DNA of 64,000 bases from Amylostereum areolatum (taxonomy: Eukaryota; Basidiomycota; Agaricomycetes; Russulales; Stereaceae). Below, one piece after another: positions 56,585 through 64,000 of the stretch (the stretch's first letter is position 1; each line of letters begins with the position of its first letter). The notes below the pieces were generated by a model that had not been told where the DNA came from, did no database searches, and saw nothing but the letters and a program-made list of their open reading frames with translations. The translations under genes were made by a program, and so were the position numbers. The stretch covers positions 547,693 to 611,692 of the forward strand of contig SAXG01000001.1 of the NCBI GenBank assembly GCA_012932865.1. The letters are read 5' to 3'.

Positions 56585-58313
56585 CAGTGTTCCTGGACCG
56601 TAGTTGATATCCGGACGGTTCGGGCGAGGGTGAGGGAAGAGGAGTCTGTGGTCGGAGGGGATAGCAAGACCGAGATTGGGGGAAGTGAGGGGGAACGTTC
56701 TTGCGACGGGGACAGTCTCGGCGGAGATGGCCTCGCTCGCCGCATTTCCAGCAGCGTTTCCGCGGCTTCGAGGGAATCGCGTCCCACTTCTCTTGTGTCC
56801 ACGTGGTCGGCTCGTCGCTCCATGGGTCCGAGGGGTTCTCGGCTGCTTCCTTCGTCTTGTCGTCCTTCTCCGGATTGTCCGTCGAGCTGTCCGATTTGTC
56901 CGTTGACTCGCGGTCTCGCTTCCAGCGAACGCGAGTTTCCTTCATTTCCTCTATTATCTCCTGGATTTTGTCGCAGTTCTTCATTGCTCGACTTATCGGA
57001 GAGGTTGACGTTTCGGATTCGCTTGAGTGGTCTTCCGTCGGGGTCGACAGATTCATGTTTACGTCGCTGTGAGGCGACTCGGGGATCTTGGGTGATGGAA
57101 TTTCGATCGTGGTCGGAGTGTGAATGTAGGAACGAGGGATAAGCAGGGGGGCCTCCGTGCCATGGCATGGGAGTGTCGCTAGCAGATACCGGGAATGGAG
57201 TTGGCGGTCTAGGCACTGTGGGCAGCTGAGAAGATGCCCCAGGTATTGGTCGCGGATCGCCGGTCTGTTGTCTGGGCTCTGGGGGAGCCATGGGCTGTCC
57301 GGATCGCTCTCCGGGTAATCCGTTTCTAGCGACTGGGAGGCTGGATGGTGTTGATCTGGGTGATACCGGGGATGGGTGAGGATCCTGGTGGCGTAGGGAG
57401 CGGTGACGGGTCGTGGAGGGGCGTTAGGAAGGAACGGGGGTCTGGTGAGGACGGATGTGATGGGATCGGGTCGAACAGTATAGCCCGGGGAGATGTGATG
57501 TCCATGGAAGATGAGGTCGATGTCGGGGCCGTCGCGTGACGACATATGGGGAACTCCGGTAGTTTCCATTCGTCTGCGGAGGATTTCTCCTTCGTAGGCG
57601 GCGCGGAAGGTGTGTCTTTCCCAGTTGAGCCAGTTGACTCTGTGTCCGACTTCAGTAAGGAATCTCCGGAGCTCTGCGACGTTGAGTACAGCCGCTGCGC
57701 TAGCTTCCGGAATCGTCGAAGAAGTTTGACCTCTCGTTCCTCCATCTCGGTCGAGAGCGTCAGGTACCTCGAGTCTAACTGGCGGAGTTCTCCGTCGAGC
57801 ATCTTGATGTGGTTCTCCAGGATGTTCTGGACGTCGGTTGACTCCCTCTTGAGGTCGTTGATCCGTTCTCTGGCCTGTTCGATCGCTACTCCGGCTATCA
57901 TGCGGGCTATCTGGCTCTCTAGGATCGGGGAGTCGGGTGTTGGGACTTCCGTGGCTCCGGGCCACGGGGATCGCATTAGCACCTGTGAGGAATCCGGGTG
58001 CTTCAGTTAGGGTTCTTCTGTGTGCTTCTAATCGGCTTACCCCCTGTTCTTCCGTCTGGTCCTGACCTAGACGGAGGAGGTACTGACTTAATTGCGAAGA
58101 TTGCTGCCGATCGAGCGATGAAGCAGTCTCCGCAGAGGGCACGTTCCTGTTGAGTGTGGTGCGCTCTGTTGCAGACGAGACGGATGCGGTCGACATTGTT
58201 GGGTGAGACGGTTTGATTGGTAGAGGTGTTGGTTGCGTTTGGGGTGGTGGACATTTGGTGATCTGTCTTGCTGAACCCGTAGGGTTTTTATCCCCCCCTT
58301 GTTGGCAGTGCAT
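56505..58313 (-). CDS. Accessory zinc-knuckle ORF downstream of the integrase (602 codons)
   Basis: Largest accessory frame of the element, starting 24 bases after the chromodomain ORF; MSTASVSS at 58196 is an alternative start. It holds a Ser/Gln-rich N-terminus (SSLDRQQSSQLSQYLLRLGQ), a central segment VAELRRFLTEVGHRVNWLNWERH, a Cys-containing stretch HLLSCPQCLDRQLHSRYLLATLPCH, an acidic helix (IQEIIEEMKETRVRWKRDRE), a CCHC zinc knuckle (CWKCGERGHLRRDC, about 56680-56720) and a Pro-rich, basic end. The knuckle suggests nucleic-acid binding, like gag, but the element already has a gag with its own knuckle. Frames in both other phases are open over much of this region, and an intron at 57983-58040 could switch products. 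Confidence 0.6.
   Translation of the reverse strand: MHCQQGGDKNPTGSARQITKCPPPQTQPTPLPIKPSHPTMSTASVSSATERTTLNRNVPSAETASSLDRQQSSQLSQYLLRLGQDQTEEQGVSRLEAHRRTLTEAPGFLTGANAIPVARSHGSPNTRLPDPREPDSPHDSRSSDRTGQRTDQRPQEGVNRRPEHPGEPHQDARRRTPPVRLEVPDALDRDGGTRGQTSSTIPEASAAAVLNVAELRRFLTEVGHRVNWLNWERHTFRAAYEGEILRRRMETTGVPHMSSRDGPDIDLIFHGHHISPGYTVRPDPITSVLTRPPFLPNAPPRPVTAPYATRILTHPRYHPDQHHPASQSLETDYPESDPDSPWLPQSPDNRPAIRDQYLGHLLSCPQCLDRQLHSRYLLATLPCHGTEAPLLIPRSYIHTPTTIEIPSPKIPESPHSDVNMNLSTPTEDHSSESETSTSPISRAMKNCDKIQEIIEEMKETRVRWKRDRESTDKSDSSTDNPEKDDKTKEAAENPSDPWSDEPTTWTQEKWDAIPSKPRKRCWKCGERGHLRRDCPRRKNVPPHFPQSRSCYPLRPQTPLPSPSPEPSGYQLRSRNTDVPPPPPTYRRYRPRPQAASGIPRTT
56584..57291 (-). CDS. Second overlapping accessory ORF (235 codons)
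   Basis: Open in the third minus frame, entirely inside the zinc-knuckle ORF. Starts MAPPEPRQQTGDPRP; contains Pro-rich sequence, a basic cluster (RRKHESVDPDGRPLKRIRN) and charged Ser/Glu-rich sequence, ending TTVQEH. No domain recognised. It may be a true overprinted gene or a chance frame favoured by composition. Confidence 0.35.
   Translation of the reverse strand: MAPPEPRQQTGDPRPIPGASSQLPTVPRPPTPFPVSASDTPMPWHGGPPAYPSFLHSHSDHDRNSITQDPRVASQRRKHESVDPDGRPLKRIRNVNLSDKSSNEELRQNPGDNRGNEGNSRSLEARPRVNGQIGQLDGQSGEGRQDEGSSREPLGPMERRADHVDTREVGRDSLEAAETLLEMRRARPSPPRLSPSQERSPSLPPISVLLSPPTTDSSSLTLARTVRISTTVQEH
57326..57982 (-). CDS. Overlapping accessory ORF with coiled coil (possible second exon)
   Basis: Frame shifted from the 602-codon ORF and open for 218 codons. 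It reads VLMRSPWPGATEVPTPDS, then a heptad-like coiled coil (IARMIAGVAIEQARERINDL, LDSRYLTLSTEMEEREVKLL), then Ser/Pro-rich sequence to 57326. It begins exactly at the splice acceptor at 57983, and splicing of the 58-base intron would fuse it in frame to the N-terminus of the 602-codon ORF (ending DQTEEQG). No good ATG of its own near the start, which supports a spliced origin. Confidence 0.5.
   Translation of the reverse strand: MLMRSPWPGATEVPTPDSPILESQIARMIAGVAIEQARERINDLKRESTDVQNILENHIKMLDGELRQLDSRYLTLSTEMEEREVKLLRRFRKLAQRLYSTSQSSGDSLLKSDTESTGSTGKDTPSAPPTKEKSSADEWKLPEFPICRHATAPTSTSSSMDITSPRAILFDPIPSHPSSPDPRSFLTPLHDPSPLPTPPGSSPIPGITQINTIQPPSR
57983..58040 (-). other. Candidate 58-base intron in accessory region
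   Basis: The minus strand has GG|GTAAGC at 58040 and TCACAG at 57983, with an ACTGA-like branch region between. Length 58 is not a multiple of three, so splicing changes frame: unspliced RNA gives the 602-codon ORF; spliced RNA joins its N-terminus to the coiled-coil frame. Confidence 0.5.
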
Positions 58314-58337
58314 TCGCCTGAATGTCGTTGAGTCTCA

Positions 58338-59770
58338 CTAATGTCTCACTTTCGTCTTGCGTTTCTTTCGTCTTGTTGGTCTTCGTTCTCGCTGCGTTGC
58401 GTCGGTTTCGTCGCGATCAGTGGTTTCTGTGTTGGTATCTTTGATTGGCTGTGGTGGCAACTTCGGTGCCTTGGGGTTATTCCGATGGAACTCTGCGATC
58501 GCATCTTTTGATCCCTCTAGATTAGATGCTGGTTCCCATGTGTTACCGGAGTCTGGGTATCCTTTCCATTTTACGAAGTAATGTAGCGGTTCTGAATATC
58601 GTTTGTCTAATTTTGAGGCTACTATCGTTTCTAGTTCGTAGAGTTCTTCATCGTTTACTAGTTCTGGAGGTGGTCTTTCGTAAGCTTCGCCGTATTGTTC
58701 TGTTTCTTTGAATGGAATCAACAATGCTGCGTGGAATACTGGATGTATTTTCCACTTCGTCGGTAGTTCTAGGCGGTAGGTTACCGGTCCTATAACCTTT
58801 TCGATTTTGAATGGGCCGAATCGTTTCGGTGCTAGTTTGGTTTTTGGGTATACCGTGTTAAGGTTTTTTCCGTCTAACCATACTTGGTCGCCTTGTTTGA
58901 GTTGATCTCTTAGCGTGAAGGTTCGGTCATGCTGCATCTTCATTAGTTTAGCTGCTATTTCTAGGCTTGCTTCTGCGTTGTCCCATGCGTTCTGGAAATT
59001 CTTTATTCTTTCTTCGGCTGTCGGTATTCGCGGGTCGGTCGGTATTGTTGGGTTAAACACCGGTTGATATCCGTGTAGGAGTTCGAATGGGGAGGTTTTC
59101 GTGGCAGAATGTTGTCGTATATTGTGTGCGAATTCTGCTTTTGGCAAAAGTTTTGCCCAATTCGTTTGGTCTCCATTGCAAACGCCCGAAGATATTGTTC
59201 TAATTCCTGATTCACTCTTTCTGTCTCGCCGTCTGTTTGGGGATGATACGCCGTACTGAGCGACGAGATGACTCCGAGGCTTTCGCAGATGGATTGGAAT
59301 ACTTTGGATGCGAATTGAGGGCCTCTGTCCGATATCATTCTTTTCCATAGTCCAAATCGTCTGTAAACGTTGTCGATCAGAAGGTCGGCTGTTTCTTCTG
59401 CGTTGATCGTCTTTAGGCACGGTGTGAATACTGCGGTTTTGGTGAACCTATCGACGACTACGTTGATCGAATCGAATCCGTTGGAGATCGGAAGATCTGT
59501 AATGAAATCTGATGTGATTGTTTCCCATGGTCGTTCTGGTATTTCCGTAGGTTGTAATGGGTGTTTCGCCGGATGCGTGACATTCTTCGTTGACTGGCAT
59601 ACGGGACATCCTTGAACATAATCCTTTTACGAAGGAAATCATCTTTGGCCACCAAAAGTTTCTTTGTACTAGTTCTAGAGTTTTCATTTCGCCTGGATGT
59701 CCAATCGTTTCTAGATCATGATGCGATTTTAGGATCATGCGTCCTGAGTTCGAGATTCTGTGGTACATAG
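58338..59770 (-). pseudogene. Integrase with GPY/F module and chromodomain, three apparent frame breaks
   Basis: C-terminal part of Pol that inserts cDNA into the genome. The zinc-binding region reads HHDLETIGHPGEMKTLELV and, in a shifted frame, GCPVCQS. The catalytic core has [10 protein letters not shown], then ISDRGPQF, then [20 protein letters not shown], giving the D, D and E positions. A GPY/F-type module (RFGPFKIEKVIGPVTYRLELP) and chromodomain (YELETIVASK, YFVKWKGYPDSGNTWEPASNL, about 58470-58640) follow, with a basic tail ending at 58338. Frames change near 59745 (one extra base), 59631-59637 (A run, one extra) and 59179-59183 (T run, one missing). As written it cannot yield a full integrase. 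Confidence 0.82.
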
Positions 59771-62226
59771 ATCTTTCCTTTTCTGATGATCAGATCGTTC
59801 TCGAAGTTCCAGTCTTCGATTCCTTTTGCGAGGGTGCGTGGTCCCGATCTTTTGATCGTATCTAACGCCGTCCAAACTTCATCATCTAGGTGAGAGAAGT
59901 TTCTTAGTTCTTTGAGAAGTTCTTTGTCTCCGACTGCTTCGACTGTTCCTCTTCCGGTGGCTCTAGCCCTGAAAACCGAAGGGTGAAGTAGGATGCGGTC
60001 GTCGTTGTCTGGAATATCTTCCTTATGATCTGGTCTTCTAGAGAGTCCGTCTGCTTTGTTTGTACTTCCTGGTTTGTGTACCAGGGTGTAGTCGAAACGG
60101 GACAGATACAAGCTCCATCGTGCTTGTCGTCGATTGAGTTTCTGAGCTGTTGTGAAATATTCTAGATTTTTGTGATCTGTCCAGATTTCGACTTTGTGGT
60201 TCGCTCCTTCTAGATAGTGTCGCCAGTGTTCTAAGGCTTTCACTACTCCTAAGAGTTCTTTGTCGTATATCTCGTAATTTTGTTCCGCGGGAGATAGTGA
60301 TTTGGATAGGTACGCGACCGGATGCCATCTTTCGATCTCGTCTGGCTGCGATAGGATGGCTCCGTACGCAAAGTCGGAGGCGTCACTTTCTATGCGGAAT
60401 GGTTTGTTTTCATCGGGCATGATCAAGATCGGGGACGATGTGAATTCTTGTTTCAGTCTTTCGAAAGTACGTTCACATTCGGCCGTCCAGTTCCATTCGT
60501 GGTCTTTCTTTGTGAGCTGGAATAGGGGTCTGGCGATCTTGGAATAGTCTTTGATGAAGCGTCGATAGAAATTTCCAAATCCGAGGAATGATTGGACTTC
60601 TTTTACTTTCCTCGGTGTGGGCCATTCGGCTAGCCCTTGGACTTTGACCGGATCCATCTGTACCTTGTTGTGCGTGATTATCACGCCTAGGTACTCGATC
60701 GATGGTTGTTCGAAGAAGCACTTCTCCGGTTTGAGGAATAGATCGTTCCGTTCTAGAAGTTGGAGGGCTTCTTTCATAAGTCTTCTATGTTCGTCGAGTG
60801 TTTCTGTAAATATCAGTATGTCATCCATATAGACCACTACTTTTCCGGTGTCTATTAATTCTTTGAATAGTGCGTTCATCATTGCTTGGAATGTTGCGGG
60901 TGAGTTGGTTAGTCCGAAGAACATCACCATTGGTTCGAAAAGGCCTCTGTTTGTTTTGAATGCCGCTTTCCATTGATCTCCTTCCTTGATCCGAACATTG
61001 TTGTATCCCCATCGGAGATCGAGCTTTGAGAAGATTTTAGCGCCTTTTAATTTGTCGATGAGATCTGAAATGAGCGGTATCGGGTATTCGTTTTTGACCG
61101 TTATCGAGTTAAGATAGCGATAGTCCTGTACTGGTCGGAGAGATCCATCTTTCTTCTTGATAAAGAAGAAGGGTGACGATATCTCTGATTTTGATTCTCG
61201 GATGTACCCTTTTCGTAAATGTTCGTCTATGAATGTGTCCAGTTCCTTTCGTTCTGGTATCGTCATTGGGTATACTTTGCAATTTCGAGGTTTCCATCCT
61301 TCAGTCAGGTCTATCGCGTGATCCCAGGGTCTGCTGATTGGGAAGCGTTCCGACGCTTTCTTTTCGAATACTCTCTGATACTGTTTGTAACTAGACGGAA
61401 TCATCTCGTCGAGTGTCTTCTTCTTCTCTCCTATGGCCGCTCTTTCTGCGAGTTCTTGTGCCTTGGTTGCTCTTGCTGTTATCCAAATACCGGGTTCGTT
61501 TGCTTCTTTTGCGATCGGCATCGTTTCTACGTCCGTTTTTCCATGGAACGTTCTGACTATCCTGATATCGGCGAGATCGGAGTTGGATTCGGGGTCTTCT
61601 TGTTCTTCTATTGTTGCGTGATGGTTGATCTTCTGTTCTTCGAATGATTGTAGAGAGTGTTCGTCTTTTCCTTGGACGATCATTGTTTTACTGGTAGTGA
61701 GGCACGTACCTGGACATGTTTGTAGCGTAATCTGTCTCTTTCTCCAATCGATATGAGGATTGTGTTTCTTGAGCCAAGGGGTTCCTAAGATTACTTCGTC
61801 TCCTCCCAGGGCTGTGACGAACAATCCTAAGTTTTCGCGGTGAATTTCTCCGTTGATCCCTTCCATCGTCATTGGAAGGTACACTTTCTGTTCGATCTCT
61901 CCTAGAGTGTTCTTAGATCCATCAACGTTGTATATCGGTATTGGCTTCTTTAGTTGGATCAGATTCATCTTGTGTTTTCGTACGAAATCTGGATGGATCA
62001 GGGTGCTGCTTGCTCCGCTATCTAGTAGTGCTTTTGCGGCGGCTTTACGGAACTTTCCATGAAACGTAACAGGTATATGAATTGATGGAGCGTGCGTTGC
62101 TCCATCTTGGTATGACCTTATATACACTGTTCTATTTACGTCATCTCCTGTGTCCTGCACAGGAGATCTATTTGAAAAGTTCATTGTCTGTGTCCTTTCA
62201 ACAGCCGCGGTTGAAGGACGATTCAA
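59716..62226 (-). CDS. Pol: aspartic protease, reverse transcriptase, RNase H
   Basis: Open for 836 codons. Protease: ALLDSGASSTLIHPDF (active-site D-S-G) and VILGTPWLKKHNPHIDW. RT: FFFIKKKDGSLRPVQDYRYLN, FSKLDLRWGYNNVRI, FGLTNSPATFQAMMN and catalytic VYMDDILIF (about 60820-60850). RNase H: FRIESDASDFAYGAILSQ, YEIYDKELLGVVKALEHW and WTDHKNLEYF. The frame starts without a nearby ATG and overlaps the gag stop, being -1 to gag at a GGGTTTT slippery site; the first internal Met is 15 codons in. It stops at 59716 just before the integrase zinc region because of a one-base shift near 59745. Confidence 0.92.
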   Translation of the reverse strand: MNRPSTAAVERTQTMNFSNRSPVQDTGDDVNRTVYIRSYQDGATHAPSIHIPVTFHGKFRKAAAKALLDSGASSTLIHPDFVRKHKMNLIQLKKPIPIYNVDGSKNTLGEIEQKVYLPMTMEGINGEIHRENLGLFVTALGGDEVILGTPWLKKHNPHIDWRKRQITLQTCPGTCLTTSKTMIVQGKDEHSLQSFEEQKINHHATIEEQEDPESNSDLADIRIVRTFHGKTDVETMPIAKEANEPGIWITARATKAQELAERAAIGEKKKTLDEMIPSSYKQYQRVFEKKASERFPISRPWDHAIDLTEGWKPRNCKVYPMTIPERKELDTFIDEHLRKGYIRESKSEISSPFFFIKKKDGSLRPVQDYRYLNSITVKNEYPIPLISDLIDKLKGAKIFSKLDLRWGYNNVRIKEGDQWKAAFKTNRGLFEPMVMFFGLTNSPATFQAMMNALFKELIDTGKVVVYMDDILIFTETLDEHRRLMKEALQLLERNDLFLKPEKCFFEQPSIEYLGVIITHNKVQMDPVKVQGLAEWPTPRKVKEVQSFLGFGNFYRRFIKDYSKIARPLFQLTKKDHEWNWTAECERTFERLKQEFTSSPILIMPDENKPFRIESDASDFAYGAILSQPDEIERWHPVAYLSKSLSPAEQNYEIYDKELLGVVKALEHWRHYLEGANHKVEIWTDHKNLEYFTTAQKLNRRQARWSLYLSRFDYTLVHKPGSTNKADGLSRRPDHKEDIPDNDDRILLHPSVFRARATGRGTVEAVGDKELLKELRNFSHLDDEVWTALDTIKRSGPRTLAKGIEDWNFENDLIIRKGKIYVPQNLELRTHDPKIAS

Positions 62227-62232
62227 AAACCC
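62194..62232 (-). promoter_or_regulatory. Candidate -1 ribosomal frameshift signal between gag and pol
   Basis: The slippery heptamer G GGT TTT (62232-62226) is in the gag frame with the gag TGA directly after it. An 8-base spacer leads to a hairpin (62217-62194): CCTTCAAC, a 7-base loop, GTTGAAAGG, pairing 8 bp with one bulged A. A -1 slip enters the pol frame exactly. Confidence 0.7.
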
Positions 62233-63506
62233 TGATTGTCTTTGAACATGTTGGCAGTGCGTGCGAACGTCTCACTGTCCATCTTGTTCACAAGCTTGGT
62301 GATCTGATCAATCGGGGATTCTTCTTCGGTTAGGTTCGCCGTTCGTGCATTGATCGTTGTTTGGGTACGTTTCTCTGGGCAGTTCCTGGAGATATGTCCT
62401 GGTTTCCGACAATAGAAGCACGATCCCGATTTCTGAAGTTCTGTACGTTCTTGCGGGGTAAGGCGTCTGAAGCTTCGGTTGTTGCTTCCAGTCTGAGCGG
62501 CTCTGGCGGTAGTAACATTCCCTTTATTTCCGTTTCCTCTTCGGAATGGGACATACGGCTGCGGTTTCTTGTATAGGAGGGTGAGATCACTCGTCGGGTT
62601 CATTGGTCTCGTATAATGTCGTTGGAATGCTTGAGCTTCTCGCCAGTTATTATCGATGCGCAGTGCGAGTTCATACCATTCGTCGATATCGTTCGAGATG
62701 TGATCTCTCTTGAGAATCTCGACTACTATATCGTTGCGCAGTCCTCTCTTGAATTGGTCGATCAATGCTTTATGATCGTAGCCGGCTTCCATGGCATAGT
62801 CTCTGAAGACCGTGATGTAATCTTTGGTTTCCATAGTGCCTTGTTCCAGGCGCTATATGTTGAATCTAGCGTCTCTTCCTGGGTCTATTTCTCCGAAGGT
62901 CTCTAAGAAGGCGTCGCGGAATGCCGTCCATGGGAGGTATACTTCTGGATCTAGACCACGATCTCGTATTTTATCGATCTTACTTATTAAGAGGGACGCC
63001 CAGTGGAGGGCTGGTCCATCGGTGAGATGCGAGAGTACAAAGGTTATCTTACGCATGTTGGCTGCATACGCGTTGGGAAAGGCTATGAAGCGAAGTACGC
63101 ATTGTTCTATGAACTTTGCTGCTTTCGCTCGATCTCTTCCATCGTATACTCCTAGTGCGTTTAGTTTGAATCCTTTGTCCTTATCATCGGGTTTTGATCC
63201 GATTGTGCCTGTTCCTCCTGGTGGGGAACTCCCTGGTGGGTGCTTCGATTCTTTCGGAAGATCCGCGGTTGCTCCTCTCCCGAAGACGTAGTCTCTGACT
63301 TCTTTTCCCTTTTTGTTATTTATTGATTGGTTGGAGAGTGATGGTGATGGTGGCGTTAGCGTTCTCCATCCTATTGGGTCGGTCGTGCCAAGTCCTAGGG
63401 GGAATCGAGTCTCATGTCTCGGTTTCGCGGGATCGGCTGGTGTTGGAGTTGCAGGCGTCTAGTGTTGCCGCGGCTCCCGGAGCTGTGGACCGGCTCGAAG
63501 GACCAT
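62223..63506 (-). pseudogene. Gag with CCHC knuckle, two in-frame TAG codons
   Basis: Structural protein of the virus-like particle. The capsid region reads FKLNALGVYDGRDRAKAAKF, FVLSHLTDGPALHWAS and YLPWTAFRDAFLETFGEIDP. The C-terminus has a CCHC zinc knuckle (CFYCRKPGHISRNC, about 62378-62420) and ends DNQGF at the frameshift site. One frame spans 63506-62223 but has TAG at 63461-63459 and at 62855-62853 (between RFNI and RLEQGT). No ATG lies between the first TAG and 63056, so the true start is unresolved. The second TAG is within clearly homologous sequence and would truncate Gag before the knuckle. Confidence 0.8.
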
Positions 63507-63880
63507 CAATTCTGATGCCGATTGATCTGATCTTGACAGCTATCTCAAGGAACATGTCAAACTCAGGACAGCTCTGGCTTCAGAGACCGGCTCTGAGATC
63601 ACCGAGCCGGCTACGGGTATATATTTCATACATAAATGCGGTAACTGTACAGACTCCGAAGTGCTAGTAAATGAGGCGATGAGATGGTAAATAAATATGA
63701 TAAACCCTTGATTAAAATGTTTATTAACCAGAATGCCGGTCAATATGTAATATTTACACTCACCGAGATAAGAGCTGCCCACATCGTATCTTGGAGATTC
63801 GCAGAGACCGAGACAATCTACGGAAAGCATTCAACTTTAGCATCCCAAGTCAGTATATGCATGTTAAAGCGACCTGCCTA
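63507..63880. other. Sequence between gag and the right-edge frame, AT-rich
   Basis: About 370 bases upstream of gag, AT-rich at 63615-63760. No copy of the 3' LTR is found here, so the element's 5' LTR is either further right or lost. Confidence 0.4.
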
Positions 63881-64000
63881 CTACACTGAAGACTGAGACC
63901 GAGACTTGACCAGCGGAACAACCATGTCAATGATGCTGGTATCAGAAGCAACAGGGCTCCGCTCGGACTGCTCCCAATCGAAACAGTGAGGAAGACCGAA
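63881..64000 (-). CDS. Possible C-terminal coding fragment at the right edge
   Basis: A 39-codon open frame entering from the edge, with protein-like composition (FGLPHCFDWEQSERSPVASD, then IIDMVVPLVKSRSQSSV) and TAG at 63883-63881. Could be the end of a host gene or leader sequence of the retrotransposon. Too short to identify. Confidence 0.3.
   Translation of the reverse strand, partial: FGLPHCFDWEQSERSPVASDTSIIDMVVPLVKSRSQSSV

Larger units (their letters stand above)
53253..63506 (-). mobile_element. Ty3/gypsy chromovirus LTR retrotransposon, 5' end beyond the window or unresolved
   Basis: Read on the minus strand the order is gag (63506-62223), protease-RT-RNase H (62226-59716), integrase with chromodomain (about 59770-58338), accessory ORFs (58313 down to 53580), polypurine tract and 3' LTR. 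RT before integrase places it in Ty3/gypsy; the terminal chromodomain makes it a chromovirus. No 5' LTR copy was found in 63.5-64 kb, so the left half of the element (right in the window) continues outside or is truncated. It is inserted inside a host gene. Broken integrase frames and two in-frame TAG codons in gag suggest it is no longer autonomous, unless these are sequence errors. Confidence 0.85.

Noticed and set aside
63930..63945. A plus-strand sequence resembling an initiator-tRNA primer binding site (TGGTATCAGAAGC), suggesting another LTR element at the right edge.
   Set aside because: It differs from the common site by an inserted base, no LTR end or gag follows in the window, and the minus strand there reads as plausible coding sequence.

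Overview
The window looks like a gene-dense, intron-rich piece of a basidiomycete genome, most likely an Agaricomycete. Most genes are cut by many short GT-AG introns of about 45-70 bases. Promoters carry CT-rich tracts just before the ATG. The gene content (KRE6/SKN1-type GH16 proteins, Wee1, Cdc24, a homeodomain factor, several F-box proteins, a chromodomain Ty3/gypsy element) fits a mushroom-forming fungus. Family names rest on motifs read by eye; no database search was run.

Left part (1-31 kb): a KRE6/SKN1-like GH16 gene (minus, 3' end cut by the window edge), a LETM1 mitochondrial protein (minus), an unknown 191-residue protein (plus), an F-box protein (minus), a membrane-anchored GH18 chitinase (plus), a CCCH zinc-finger/coiled-coil protein (plus), a Wee1 kinase (plus), a homeodomain protein (plus), a TMEM205-like membrane protein (plus), a RING/TRAF-type protein (plus), a FIT/SCS3-family ER protein (minus) and a second KRE6/SKN1-like gene (plus). 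Cell-wall genes (two KRE6/SKN1 paralogues, a chitinase) and polarity or cell-cycle genes (Wee1, Cdc24) recur, but there is no sign of a biosynthetic cluster. Six neighbouring genes between 7.9 and 25.1 kb contain apparent one-base frame breaks, while genes outside that block mostly read cleanly.

Middle part (31-53 kb): a Ser/Thr kinase (plus), two large F-box proteins (minus, one split by an in-frame TAA), a RAP1-like protein with a BRCT domain and three Myb-like modules (minus), Cdc24 (plus), a GH63-type glycosidase (plus), a lipocalin-like protein (plus) and an unidentified gene (minus) whose reading frame runs straight into a retrotransposon LTR.

Right part (53.25 kb to beyond about 63.5 kb): a minus-strand Ty3/gypsy chromovirus with gag, a candidate -1 frameshift site with hairpin, protease-RT-RNase H, a frame-broken integrase, and a chromodomain. 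Between the integrase and the 3' LTR lies about 4.5 kb of accessory sequence. It holds a zinc-knuckle ORF overlapped by long ORFs in both other frames and joined to one of them by a plausible 58-base intron, plus small membrane-protein ORFs. The small-ORF segment is tandemly duplicated together with the polypurine tract and a truncated LTR. This accessory region is the best candidate here for something undescribed.
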